A DNA stretch of 64,000 bases from Verrucomicrobiales bacterium (GCA_028712475.1 JAQTQB010000001.1:394180-458179), one strand, 5' to 3'. Positions 24,108 to 32,539 are shown, counted from the first letter of the stretch. The notes: generated from the sequence alone by a model not told the origin. Numbers and translations: made by a program.

Positions 24108-26278
24108 AACACCGCGAGGCAGACTTGCACCTGCGCGGGATCGTTCAGACAAATGGCTCCTTCACGGATTCTTGCCGTCGGTTCGCCTTCGAGCCGGAGT
24201 GGAAAGTGTTTGTTCAATGAGCGCGCACAGGCCGCGAAATCAGCGAAGCCTTCGGCGAGCGCCTGTTTGCGGCTGATCAGCCGGAACAGCCCGTGGCTGC
24301 CGGAACACGCCTGCCGCATCAATTCCACCATCACCCGTCCCATCGTGTAGCGGGGATTGATCTCCACAATCGGCTTGAGCCGGATTTTGCCATCATCATC
24401 GCGATACGCAAAAGCGTCAATACCCACCGGGCCGAGATAATTGACGCGGCGCAACTCCTCTTCCAGCAACTCAAAAATGTCTGCGTAAAGCGCGTGCAGC
24501 CGTTGCGCGATGTCGGCGGGTTCACGGAACAGGGCGATGACATTTGCAGGAATCCGTTTCTCATGGCCGGGCGCGGCGAAGTTACCCTGGAACTGGCCCC
24601 TGGCATCATTGAGCAAACCCGTGTAACCGCACAGTTTCAAACCGTCGGCGGTCATTTCCAGTTGCACGGAGAAATCCAGTTCGCGTTCCAGCCACGGCTC
24701 GACAACGAGTTGGCGGTGATTCTCGACCGCATTGGCAATCCAGCGGCGATGCGTTTCCAAAAGTTCCGGCTCGAACAAGCGCATCGCGTTGCTGCCCGCA
24801 AGCCCGAGCGCCTCCTTGATGACAATTTTGTGATGGCCGCGTTGACGGATGGTGGCAATCGCGGCGAGGGCGTCATTGAGCGAATCCACCTCCACGCCGA
24901 CTTCGTATTCAGTGCAAAGGTAGGGCGCGTCACTCCGTGCGCGCCGCTCGGCGGGCAGAGGACTGCCCGCCCTACCAAGAATCCTCTTTAGCAAGGCCGC
25001 GCTCCACGCCTTTGAGTAAAGCTGCGCGATGTCCGGATTGAAACTACCCCTTGCGGTGCGTTTTTCGCCGGTGAGATTGGCGAACAGCGGCGCGAATAAT
25101 TCAACGCTGTCCGGCCCCCAGGCCCACGGGCGCAGGCGGCCGAGCTTGCGTTCGGTGAGATTCGTGAACGCAGGCGGAACGCCGGTCTCCGCCCCGGCGA
25201 GTTTTGCGACCGCCAATCCGATTTGCTTGCCGGGCCGGAGGCCGGCGCTCCAATCCAGTTCAACAAACTCCGGCAAATCGAAGCCCGCCTGCTTGATGCC
25301 GCTTAAAAATTCCACCGACGGTTTTTGATCCACCAACACGATGTCATCCTGCCGACACAAAAATTGCGGCAGATTTGCGAGGTCGCGCGCGAGTTGCGCC
25401 TGATGCTTCGTGGGATTGAATGATTTGCCGTGGGCAATGCGGGCTTCCGCTAATGGATTGAAGACAAAAACATTCGGTGTGCGTCCCCGCGATTGCGAGA
25501 AGACATCCAACTCGGCGATGAAATGTGCGTCGAGTCCGGCGGCGCGGCGGCCTTCGACATTCAACGTCATGCCTTTCGCGCGCTGTGGGGACAGGGGAAA
25601 TTTCAACTGGCGGCAAAATGCTTCCCAGTCGCTTTCGTTTGGATTTTTCCAGCGGCGAAACCATTTCAGCCCGTAGGCGACGTGGCCGATTTCGTCGTGA
25701 TAGATTTTATCGAGCAGCTTCGCCGTCGCGTCGTCGCCCACGGTTGCGAAGCCTTGGGCGAAATGACGGGCGAAATCCAGGTTCGCCTGCTCGAAGGTCA
25801 GGCACAGACTGGAGACGTAATCCATCGGGTTTTCCATCACGGAAACCGAGCGCCAGAAATAGCCGCTTACCGGCAGCTCGCCGAAGCGGATGCCGCATTG
25901 CTTCATGCGGTGGAGGTAAAGCTGCGTGTGTTCCTGTTCGTCCTTAAGCGTCTGATAAACGCCTTTGCGGAACGCGGTGGGGGCATCGGGAAATTTCAAC
26001 AGCACCAGCGCCATCAATTCGGTGGCAAGCAGTTCGTGATTGGCGAAGAAGTGAAGGAGTTTTCCGCGTTCGGATTCCCGTTCCAGATTTTTCGTGCCGG
26101 GAAAACTGTCGCGCGCCTCACCGGTCACTTTGAATTGCAACTCAGCCGGACGACCCGGCGCGGCGGGCGTCTCGAAGGCGGGACCGGGACGCTCATCGGT
26201 GATGTCGGCTGGACGCAGGAGTTTTTCCTCCAGCGTCGTGGCGAACAAAACGCGTTCGGCAAATTCACGAAGTTCCAT
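24032..26278 (-). CDS. DUF455 ferritin-like domain fused to an ATP-grasp domain
   Basis: 748 residues from the ATG at 26278 (MELREFAERVLFATTLEEKL). Residues ~1-260 match DUF455, a MiaE/ferritin-like four-helix fold: FFANHELLATELMALVLLKF, LKDEQEHTQLYLHRMKQCG, then YHDEIGHVAYGLKWF, giving E/H di-iron ligands. The C-terminal ~280 residues resemble an ATP-grasp ligase: HHKIVIKEALGLAGSNAM, DFSVQLEMTADGLKLCGYTG and LKPIVEINPRYTMGRVMVEL. The ENP-type metal motif is kept. A combined iron oxygenase and amide/thioester ligase suggests a tailoring or peptide-like ligation role. A repeat element (24919-24976) is inserted in frame upstream of the ATP-grasp part. Confidence 0.8.
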   Translation of the reverse strand: MELREFAERVLFATTLEEKLLRPADITDERPGPAFETPAAPGRPAELQFKVTGEARDSFPGTKNLERESERGKLLHFFANHELLATELMALVLLKFPDAPTAFRKGVYQTLKDEQEHTQLYLHRMKQCGIRFGELPVSGYFWRSVSVMENPMDYVSSLCLTFEQANLDFARHFAQGFATVGDDATAKLLDKIYHDEIGHVAYGLKWFRRWKNPNESDWEAFCRQLKFPLSPQRAKGMTLNVEGRRAAGLDAHFIAELDVFSQSRGRTPNVFVFNPLAEARIAHGKSFNPTKHQAQLARDLANLPQFLCRQDDIVLVDQKPSVEFLSGIKQAGFDLPEFVELDWSAGLRPGKQIGLAVAKLAGAETGVPPAFTNLTERKLGRLRPWAWGPDSVELFAPLFANLTGEKRTARGSFNPDIAQLYSKAWSAALLKRILGRAGSPLPAERRARSDAPYLCTEYEVGVEVDSLNDALAAIATIRQRGHHKIVIKEALGLAGSNAMRLFEPELLETHRRWIANAVENHRQLVVEPWLERELDFSVQLEMTADGLKLCGYTGLLNDARGQFQGNFAAPGHEKRIPANVIALFREPADIAQRLHALYADIFELLEEELRRVNYLGPVGIDAFAYRDDDGKIRLKPIVEINPRYTMGRVMVELMRQACSGSHGLFRLISRKQALAEGFADFAACARSLNKHFPLRLEGEPTARIREGAICLNDPAQVQVCLAVFQVARAAGTVTSLADLMASSSSQRA
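24919..24976. repeat. In-frame GGTAGGGC palindromic element (in DUF455/ATP-grasp gene)
   Basis: Outer arms GGTAGGGC...GCCCTACC, inner hairpin GGCGGGCAGAGGACTGCCCG. Shared blocks GGTAGGGCGCGTCACTCCGT and GCGGGCAGAGGACTGCCCGC also occur at 27101-27175 in the DEAD-box gene. On the coding strand it reads GRAGSPLPAERRARSDAPYL. Confidence 0.85.
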
Positions 26279-26324
26279 GAAACGAGGAATGGCGTAACAG
26301 TTACGCCGCAAGATTGCCAGCCCA

Positions 26325-26684
26325 CTATTTCGGTGCCGCGTCGGGTTTCTTTGACGGATGCAGCGGCTCGTTGATGCGGTGCGGCTTCAATTCGGCGTAG
26401 ATGGATTTGGCGAGGTCGGACTTCGCAAAGCCGACCGTCTTCGCGCCTTTGATCTGGAACAGCCGCTCAAAATCCGCCGCCGTGAATTGCTGCACCACCG
26501 GATAATGGATAAAATCTTTGAGCACTTCTGCGCGATGATTGGCGATGATGTCCGTGGCGATCAAAACAAAATGCAGATGACTTTTGTTCCGGCGCAACGC
26601 TTCGCGCCCGATCAGCAGGAGCTTTGACGACACGGCCAGCTCAAACAACTGCTCAATGCGCGAGGCTGGAACTTCACCGCTCAT
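26325..26684 (-). CDS. L7Ae/L30e-like RNA-binding protein
   Basis: 119 residues beginning at the ATG that overlaps the DEAD-box stop (TGATG). RIEQLFELAVSSKLLLIGREALRRNKSHLHFVLIATDI and KGAKTVGFAKSDLAKSIYAELK fit the L7Ae/L30e/YlxQ fold, small proteins that bind kink-turn RNA. The overlap with the RNA-helicase gene implies translational coupling and a shared role in RNA or ribosome metabolism. The usual GxNE RNA-contact motif is replaced by GREALRR, so RNA specificity is uncertain. Confidence 0.7.
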   Translation of the reverse strand: MSGEVPASRIEQLFELAVSSKLLLIGREALRRNKSHLHFVLIATDIIANHRAEVLKDFIHYPVVQQFTAADFERLFQIKGAKTVGFAKSDLAKSIYAELKPHRINEPLHPSKKPDAAPK

Positions 26685-28792
26685 CACGCCGCCTTGATCT
26701 TCACCTTGTGGCCTTTGATCTCGGCGCGGTTCAGCTTGGCGAGAATGGCATTGGCGTGCTCGGTGGACACGTCCACAAACGAATGCCGCTCGCGGATGTC
26801 CACCTTGCCGACGACCTTGCCGGGCAGGCCGGTCTCGCCGGCGATGGAATTCACGACGTCAATCGGCATGACGCCCATCTCTTCGCCGACGTTGAGGTGC
26901 AGGCGGGTCTGGTCCGACGGAGTTTTGCGCTCACCTTTCACCTTGCTCTTTTTCGGGAAGGATTCCGCGCCGGCGACCTTCGCATAAAAGGGTGCGGGCT
27001 TGGATTTGACGAACGCCGGAGCCGGCGGTTCGGGTGTTTTCACCGACGCGAGAATTTCCTCATCGGAATAAGTTTTTACCGGTTCAATTTTCGCTTCGCT
27101 GGTAGGGCGCGTCACTCCGTGCGCGCCGACCACAGGTTTTTCCACGACGGCGGGCAGAGGACTGCCCGCCCTACCTTCGACGGCTTTTTCCCCTGACGCG
27201 GCTGCCGGTGCGTCATGAAATGTTTTCACGACACGCTTCGGCGGCGGAATGATGGTCTTCGGAACGCGCGGAGCCGTGCTTGGTGCAACCATCGGACGCG
27301 GCGCTCCGTAGGGCTTCGGCGTTGGGCGATCATCGCGCGGATCACGATAAGGCGCGCGTCGGTCGTCATCACGGGAACGGGCGTTATACGCAGGACGATC
27401 TTCGTAACGGCCTCCACGATCATCGCGGCGTTCACGAAAAGGCGGACGTTCCGGGCGTTCAAAGACTGGCTCTTCACGCGGCGCGGGTTTCGCGGGCGTG
27501 GCGTCGCCGCCTTGCAGGTGATGGATGAGCGCGGAAGCGATGTCGGTGGAATTGAAACCTTCCTCCAGCAGACGTTCGATGAGGTGATCCTGTTTTTTGT
27601 ATTCGCCGCTGGTCAGCGTGGCGCGCAGTTTGTCGAGAAACAAACTCGCGCGGACTTCGTGGACTTCATCCACGGTCGGAATCTTGGCGCGCTGAATCCG
27701 CGTGTTGGTGTAGCGCTCGATGTTGCGGATCTGAAAGAGTTCGCGGCCGGAGGCGAATGAAATCGCGCGACCGGTGCGGCCCGCGCGACCGGTGCGGCCG
27801 ATGCGGTGGACGTAATCTTCGCCGTCGTAAGGCAGGTCGTAGTTGAACACCACCTGGATGTCGTCCACGTCAATGCCGCGCGCGGCGATGTCGGTGGCGA
27901 CGAGAAATTCGAGGCCGGACTTGCGGAATTTGTTCATCACGCGGTCGCGTTGCATCTGCGTCATGTCGCCGTGGAGACGGTCGGCCATGTAGCCTTGCGC
28001 TTCGAGATGATCCACGAGTTCGTCCACCATGCGCTTGGTGTTGCAAAAAATGATTCCCAGCTTGAGGTCGTAAATGTCAATGAGGCGCGTGAGCAAATCC
28101 ACTTTGAACCGGCGGTCCACTTCGTAATAAACCTGTTCGACGGTCGGCACGGTCATCGCCTTCTGTTCGATCTTCACGTTCTGCGGATCGCGGGAAAATT
28201 TTTCGATCAGGTCGCGGATCGGGCGCGGCATCGTGGCGGAAAAGAAAACGGTCTGCCGTTCCTTCGGCGCGTCCTTCAAAATGGTCTCAATGTCCTCGCG
28301 GAAACCCATGTTGAGCATCACGTCGGCTTCGTCGAGGATCATCATCTTCAACGTGTCGAGGCGGATTGTGCCGCGCCGCATGTGATCCATCACGCGCCCT
28401 GGCGTGCCGATGACGATTTGCGCGCCTTGCTTGAGTCCCCAAAACTGCCGTTCGTAGGACTGGCCGCCGTAAATCGGTAGCGAGGTGATGCCGCGTTTGT
28501 AGAGCGTGAGCTTGTGAAATTCTTCCGCCACCTGCACGGCCAGTTCGCGCGTCGGGCAAAGAATTAAAACCTGAACGGCCTTCAAATTCGGGTCGGTCTT
28601 TTCAATGGCCGGAATGGCGAACGCCGCCGTCTTGCCGGAACCGGTCTGCGACTGGCCCACGACATCGCGTCCGCTCATGAGAACGGGGATGGCTTCGGCC
28701 TGAATTGGAGCGGCCTTTTCAAAGCCAAGTTTCTCAATCGCCTTCAGGATTTCAGGAGAAAGGCCGAGTTCGGAAAATAATTTGATGCTCAT
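26684..28792 (-). CDS. DEAD-box RNA helicase with DbpA-type C-terminal domain
   Basis: 702 residues. Q-motif region FSELGLSPEILKAIEKLGF..PIQAEAIP, motif I SQTGSGKTAAFA, Ia PTRELAVQ, Ib TPGR, II LDEADVML, III SAT, then IATDIAARGIDVDDIQVV and HRIGRTGRAGR. An Arg/Asp/Pro-rich linker (~430-520) and a C-terminal DbpA/CsdA RNA-binding domain (LHLNVGEEMGVMPIDVVNSI, DVSTEHANAIL) follow. The build is that of DeaD/CsdA, which helps ribosome assembly and RNA decay, especially in the cold. The linker carries an in-frame 75-bp repeat element at 27101-27175. Confidence 0.94.
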   Translation of the reverse strand: MSIKLFSELGLSPEILKAIEKLGFEKAAPIQAEAIPVLMSGRDVVGQSQTGSGKTAAFAIPAIEKTDPNLKAVQVLILCPTRELAVQVAEEFHKLTLYKRGITSLPIYGGQSYERQFWGLKQGAQIVIGTPGRVMDHMRRGTIRLDTLKMMILDEADVMLNMGFREDIETILKDAPKERQTVFFSATMPRPIRDLIEKFSRDPQNVKIEQKAMTVPTVEQVYYEVDRRFKVDLLTRLIDIYDLKLGIIFCNTKRMVDELVDHLEAQGYMADRLHGDMTQMQRDRVMNKFRKSGLEFLVATDIAARGIDVDDIQVVFNYDLPYDGEDYVHRIGRTGRAGRTGRAISFASGRELFQIRNIERYTNTRIQRAKIPTVDEVHEVRASLFLDKLRATLTSGEYKKQDHLIERLLEEGFNSTDIASALIHHLQGGDATPAKPAPREEPVFERPERPPFRERRDDRGGRYEDRPAYNARSRDDDRRAPYRDPRDDRPTPKPYGAPRPMVAPSTAPRVPKTIIPPPKRVVKTFHDAPAAASGEKAVEGRAGSPLPAVVEKPVVGAHGVTRPTSEAKIEPVKTYSDEEILASVKTPEPPAPAFVKSKPAPFYAKVAGAESFPKKSKVKGERKTPSDQTRLHLNVGEEMGVMPIDVVNSIAGETGLPGKVVGKVDIRERHSFVDVSTEHANAILAKLNRAEIKGHKVKIKAA
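27101..27175. repeat. In-frame GGTAGGGC palindromic element (in DEAD-box gene)
   Basis: 75 bp, 25 codons, bounded by GGTAGGGC and GCCCTACC. It shares both end blocks with 24919-24976 but has a longer middle (17 bp of AT-richer sequence between the blocks). On the coding strand it reads GRAGSPLPAVVEKP then VVGAHGVTRPT. The second half is in another frame than in the sister copy, showing that the DNA, not the peptide, is conserved. Confidence 0.85.
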
Positions 28793-28866
28793 AAAATGTC
28801 TTTCGACTTTCCCAGTGTATCTGGTATTGGCGCGAAAGGAGAGTTAATTCGGCGGGCCTCTGGTTA

Positions 28867-28944
28867 GGAGCGCGACTGTGCGCGAAGCGTCAGCCGCGGC
28901 TATTTTCAAACTGCTGCGGCTGGTCTGCGACACAGCCGCGCTCC
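28867..28944. repeat. Palindromic element upstream of the DEAD-box gene
   Basis: GGAGCGCGACTGTG (28867-28880) pairs with CACAGCCGCGCTCC (28931-28944); a second inner pair is CAGCCGCGGC with GCTGCGGCTG. It lies in the ~500-bp divergent gap between the DEAD-box gene and tonB. Confidence 0.7.
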
Positions 28945-28994
28945 GTTAAAATCAGGACTTGCTGCATTTCGGGCGCATCTCACTTTCTTGCAAT

Positions 28995-29186
28995 GTCCCG
29001 GAGGGACAAACGACAATAGCCCGGCGTTTCAACGCCGGGAATGTCGGTTCGCAATCCAAGTCCCGCAGGGACGGCTGAATGAATGAGCCAGCCAGAACCA
29101 TCAGCCGTCCTTTCAGGACTTGGTGTTCTTGCCAACCGTTCCCGGCGTTGAAACGCCGGGCTATTCTCAAACGTCCCTCTGGGACG
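28995..29186. repeat. Long composite inverted repeat in the DEAD-box/tonB gap
   Basis: Left arm 28995-29078: GTCCCGGAGGGAC, AATAGCCCGGCGTTTCAACG, CAAGTCCCGCAGGGACGGCT. Right arm 29101-29186 carries the same three blocks in reverse complement: TCAGCCGTCC..AGGACTTG, CCCGGCGTTGAAACGCCGGG, GTCCCTCTGGGAC. Each block is itself a palindrome. A transcript through it could fold into one very long hairpin. With the element at 28867-28944 it fills most of this gene-free stretch. Confidence 0.8.
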
Positions 29187-29301
29187 ACCGGTATGACGCC
29201 CAACCCAATTGAGCCTGCAAGTAACTGAGTTGCGCCCCTGCATTTCTTCGTTCTGCAAAGACAGTTGCCCGCTTCGTATTCCTGCGGCAAGATTATGTGT
29301 C

Positions 29302-30264
29302 ATGGCCGGAACCGGCGAAAAAATAGACTCCGTGCGACTGAACCGTTTTGAAATGAAACGGCTGGCGCTGGCATTGGCGTTGTCGCTCGCGGCGCATTTT
29401 CTGGTGTGGGGCGGCTATGAACTCGGCAAGAAAACCGGCCTGTGGCAGCGGTTGCACTTGCCGGCGCGGCTGCATCTGGCGCAAAAAAAATTCCCGCCGC
29501 CCGTGGTTAACGAAACCGAACCGACGATGTTTCTGGACGTGGATCCCGACCAAGCCGCGCTGGAAGCGCCGAAAGATGCGAAATATTATTCCAGCAAAAA
29601 TTCCCGCGCCGCCAATCCTGAAGCGGACCGCGATTTGAACCAGCCGAAGCTGGAGGGCAAACAATCCGACGTGCCGAAAACCAAGGACGTGCCGCGCACG
29701 CCAAATTCCAAACCGCAACCAGCCCCGGAACCGCAATCCAAAAAGGAAGAGCAGCCGGCGCAGCCCAAGCCGGTGGAACAGCCGGGCAACATGAAGCTGG
29801 CGAAGCTGGACATCTCACGGGAGGAAAAAACCCCCGCGCCGGAAAAACCCCGCACACTCAAAGAGGCGCTTGCCCAATCGAAACTAAGGCCGAGCATGGC
29901 CATGCACCAGGAGGGCGGGATGCGGCGGACGTCGCTCGTTCCGTCGCTGGATGCGAAGGCCACCCCGTTTGGCGAATACGACCGGAAGTTCATAGATGCC
30001 GTGACGGATCGCTGGTATAGCTTGCTGGACAGCCAGAAATTCGCGCAGGACCGCAGCGGCAAGGTGACGCTCCGGTTTCGCTTGAATTACGACGGCACCA
30101 TCGCTGACATGCAGATTTTGGAGAACACCGTCGGCGACCTGCTCGGCTACGTCTGCCGGAATGCGGTGACCGACCCTGCGCCGTTCGAGGCGTGGCCGTC
30201 CGACATGCGGCACATGGTCGGTGCGAATTTTCGGGAAATCACCTTCACCTTTTACTATTATTGA
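29302..30264 (+). CDS. tonB: TonB-family energy transducer
   Basis: 320 residues from the ATG at 29302 (alternatives at 29332 and 29353). A single N-terminal membrane helix (LALALALSLAAHFLVWGGYELG), a long Pro/Lys/Glu-rich periplasmic spacer (~60-210) and a C-terminal TonB/TolA-like domain (FRLNYDGTIADMQILENTVGDLLGYVCRNAV) are present. It leads an operon with ExbB and ExbD, the proton channel that energises it, giving a complete unit for outer-membrane transport or envelope integrity. The Tol and Ton systems cannot be separated from sequence alone; there is no tolB or pal nearby. Confidence 0.85.
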   Translation: MAGTGEKIDSVRLNRFEMKRLALALALSLAAHFLVWGGYELGKKTGLWQRLHLPARLHLAQKKFPPPVVNETEPTMFLDVDPDQAALEAPKDAKYYSSKNSRAANPEADRDLNQPKLEGKQSDVPKTKDVPRTPNSKPQPAPEPQSKKEEQPAQPKPVEQPGNMKLAKLDISREEKTPAPEKPRTLKEALAQSKLRPSMAMHQEGGMRRTSLVPSLDAKATPFGEYDRKFIDAVTDRWYSLLDSQKFAQDRSGKVTLRFRLNYDGTIADMQILENTVGDLLGYVCRNAVTDPAPFEAWPSDMRHMVGANFREITFTFYYY

Positions 30265-30299
30265 AATTGAGCCGCGCGTTGCGGCCGTGGAAAAAATTT

Positions 30300-30890
30300 A
30301 TGGACGCACTTATTTATACGTTGCTGGCGCTGACTTCGATTGTCGGGCTGGCGTTTATCGTGGAACGCGGGCTGGCCCTGCGCTGGGACAAGGTCGTGCC
30401 GCCGGCCATCGAAGAAGCGCTCGCCGCGTGCCGGACACGCGCCGACGTGGAACAATTGCGGCTGGCCTGCGCGCAAAAACCGTCGCCGCTCGGACGCCTG
30501 CTGACGCTCGCCGCAGACCACCTCGACTGGCCGAAGGCGGACAACGTGGATGCGATCCAGTCCGCCGCGCGCCATGAAATCGTGCGGCTGGAACGCGGGA
30601 TTGTCGTGATGGAGATCATCGTCGGCATCGCGCCGCTGCTTGGTCTGGTCGGCACGATTGCGGGCATGATGACCGTGTTCGGCGACCTCGGCCAGACGGG
30701 CTTGAACGACGCCGCCAAGCTGGCGCAGGGCATCGCGCTGATCCTGCGGGCAACGCTCATCGGCCTGCTCATCGCCATCCCGGCGCTCATTGCGTGGAGT
30801 TATTTCAGCAAGAAAGTCGAGGTGCTCGCCGTGGAGATGGAGGCGCTGTGCGACGATTTCATCCGGCGGCAATATCGCAACGACAAATGA
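30300..30890 (+). CDS. exbB: MotA/TolQ/ExbB proton channel subunit
   Basis: 196 residues starting at ATG 30300. Membrane helix 1 is LIYTLLALTSIVGLAFIVERGLAL; the family core follows: MEIIVGIAPLLGLVGTIAGMMTVF and GIALILRATLIGLLIAIPALIAW, then a cytoplasmic tail. ExbB pentamers surround an ExbD dimer and convert proton flow to motion of TonB. It is 35 bp from tonB and 113 bp from exbD; the latter gap is filled by a heptamer element. Confidence 0.92.
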   Translation: MDALIYTLLALTSIVGLAFIVERGLALRWDKVVPPAIEEALAACRTRADVEQLRLACAQKPSPLGRLLTLAADHLDWPKADNVDAIQSAARHEIVRLERGIVVMEIIVGIAPLLGLVGTIAGMMTVFGDLGQTGLNDAAKLAQGIALILRATLIGLLIAIPALIAWSYFSKKVEVLAVEMEALCDDFIRRQYRNDK

Positions 30891-30893
30891 AGA

Positions 30894-30990
30894 AACATCG
30901 AACATCGAACATCCAACGCCCAACATCCAATGATTGTGCGGACGCAATTTCTTTGGGAGTTCAATGTTGGATGTTGGATGTTGGATGTTC
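30894..30990. repeat. Inverted heptamer element between exbB and exbD
   Basis: Left arm: aacatcg-aacatcg-aacatcc-aacgccc-aacatcc (30894-30928). Right arm: caatgtt-ggatgtt-ggatgtt-ggatgtt (30962-30989), the reverse complement of the same 7-mer. The loop is ~33 bp. It begins 3 bp after the exbB stop. Confidence 0.88.
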
Positions 30991-31003
30991 CCCCTTTTAA
31001 ATT

Positions 31004-31441
31004 ATGCACTTTCAGGTTCGCAAACGCCGCAACACGCCGACGGTCATCATCGTTGCGCTGGTGGACGTGCTCGTGGTGCTGCTGATTTTCCTGATGGTCA
31101 CGACCACGTTCAAGCAGCAGCCCGCGCTCAAGCTGGCGCTGCCGGAATCCTCGTCGGCCCAGAAATCCGGGGTGACCACCAACGAACCGCCGTTCATTAT
31201 CAATATCACCTCCAACGCCGTCATCGTTGTGGGCACGGAGAAAATGCCGATTGAGCCTAAAAACCTCAAGGCCCGGTTGCAGGCGGAAGTCGCCAAAAAT
31301 CCGCAGCTCCGGCTTGCCATTAACGCGGATCGGAACGCGCCGTTCTACCGGATTGTGAACGTGATGGACATTGCCAAGGAATTGAAGATCAAATCCGTCA
31401 GCGCCTCCACGGCGGCGGCAAAGGAAGCGGCCAAGCCGTGA
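31004..31441 (+). CDS. exbD: ExbD/TolR-type channel subunit
   Basis: 145 residues: a short cytoplasmic N-terminus, one membrane helix TVIIVALVDVLVVLLIFLMVTTTF holding the proton-carrying Asp (ALVDVLVV), and a periplasmic domain (ALKLALPESSSA, IINITSNAVIVVGTEKM, RLAINADRNAPFYRIVNVMDIAKE). It works with the preceding ExbB. The transcript would end at the hairpin at 31450-31531. Confidence 0.93.
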   Translation: MHFQVRKRRNTPTVIIVALVDVLVVLLIFLMVTTTFKQQPALKLALPESSSAQKSGVTTNEPPFIINITSNAVIVVGTEKMPIEPKNLKARLQAEVAKNPQLRLAINADRNAPFYRIVNVMDIAKELKIKSVSASTAAAKEAAKP

Positions 31442-31449
31442 AATAAAAG

Positions 31450-31531
31450 GTGGGGCGAGACTCCGTCGAGCCCTGACTTCCAAAAAACGAACTTAAAATT
31501 TGGGCTCGACGGAGTCTCGCCCCCCCCCCAC
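31450..31531. terminator. Inverted repeat at the exbD/asd convergent junction
   Basis: GTGGGGCGAGACTCCGTCGA (31450 on) pairs with the block GGCTCGACGGAGTCTCGCCC (31503 on) around a 28-bp loop. It lies between two genes that converge, so it may end both transcripts, although there is no T-run. A run of ten C closes the right arm. Half of the same repeat recurs at 59845-59868. Confidence 0.6.
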
Positions 31532-31534
31532 AAT

Positions 31535-32539
31535 TTACTTCAACAGCTCTTCCGCGATCTGCACCGCGTTGAGCGCCGCGCCTTTGAGCAGTTGATCGCC
31601 GCTCACCCAGAAGCACAGGCCGTTGTCCAGCGCGCAGTCCAGACGGAGGCGGCCCACTTCGCAGTTGTATTGCTCGGAAGTGTGGAGCGGCATCGGATAT
31701 TTTTTGTTCTCCGGCTCGTCCACCACGTCGAGGCCGGGCGCTTTGAGCAGCACGGCGCGGGCGGCGGCCACGGTCACGGGCTTTTCAAATTCTGCGCTCA
31801 CGGCGATGGAATGGGAACGATAGACCGGCACGCGCACGCAGGTCACGCTGGCGCGGAACGCCGGGTGATGCATGATTTTGCGGCCTTCGTTTTCCATCTT
31901 CATCTCTTCCTTCGTGTAGCCGCTGGGCAGAAATGAATCCACCTGCGGGATCACATTGAAGGCGATCTGGTGCGGATAAACTTCCTTTGTCACCGGCTGT
32001 TTGCCGACGATCTGTTCCACCTGGCGTTCGAGTTCTTCCAACGCCTTCGCGCCCGTGCCGCTCACGGCCTGATAGCTCGATGCAAAAATGCGCTTCACGC
32101 CGAACGCCTGATGCAGCGGATACAACGCCATGAGCGTGATGGCCGTGGTGCAATTGGGATTGGCGATGATGCCCTTGTGCTGCTTCACGTCGGCGGCGTT
32201 GATCTCCGGCACGACGAGCGGCACATCCGGGTCTTGCCGGAACACGCTGGAATTATCCACGACCACGCAGCCTGCCTTCACGGCGGCGGGCGCAAATTCC
32301 TTCGAGATGCTGCCGCCCGCGCTGAACAGGGCGATGTCAATGCCGGCGAACGAATCCTTCGTGAGTTCCTGCACCGTGATGTCCCGGCCTTTGAACTTGA
32401 GCTTCCTGCCGGTCGAACGGGCGGAAGCGAGCAAGGTGAGCCTGCCCGCGGGAAAATTTCTTTTTTCCAGCGTCTTGATCATTTCGATGCCGACAGCGCC
32501 GGTCGCGCCGACCACGGCCACATGAGGATTCCGGTTCAT
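31535..32539 (-). CDS. asd: Aspartate-semialdehyde dehydrogenase
   Basis: 334 residues from the ATG at 32539 (MNRNPHVAVVGATGAVG). NADP-binding GATGAVG, the catalytic cysteine in IIANPNCTTAITLMAL, and the C-terminal VRVPVYRSHSIAVSAEFEKPV with its active-site His. It makes aspartate semialdehyde, the branch point to lysine/diaminopimelate, threonine and methionine. A longer in-frame start at 32578 lacks conservation in type. Confidence 0.95.
   Translation of the reverse strand: MNRNPHVAVVGATGAVGIEMIKTLEKRNFPAGRLTLLASARSTGRKLKFKGRDITVQELTKDSFAGIDIALFSAGGSISKEFAPAAVKAGCVVVDNSSVFRQDPDVPLVVPEINAADVKQHKGIIANPNCTTAITLMALYPLHQAFGVKRIFASSYQAVSGTGAKALEELERQVEQIVGKQPVTKEVYPHQIAFNVIPQVDSFLPSGYTKEEMKMENEGRKIMHHPAFRASVTCVRVPVYRSHSIAVSAEFEKPVTVAAARAVLLKAPGLDVVDEPENKKYPMPLHTSEQYNCEVGRLRLDCALDNGLCFWVSGDQLLKGAALNAVQIAEELLK

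Noticed and set aside
28995..29186. CRISPR array
   Set aside because: Blocks are inverted rather than direct, with no regular spacers and no cas genes in the window.
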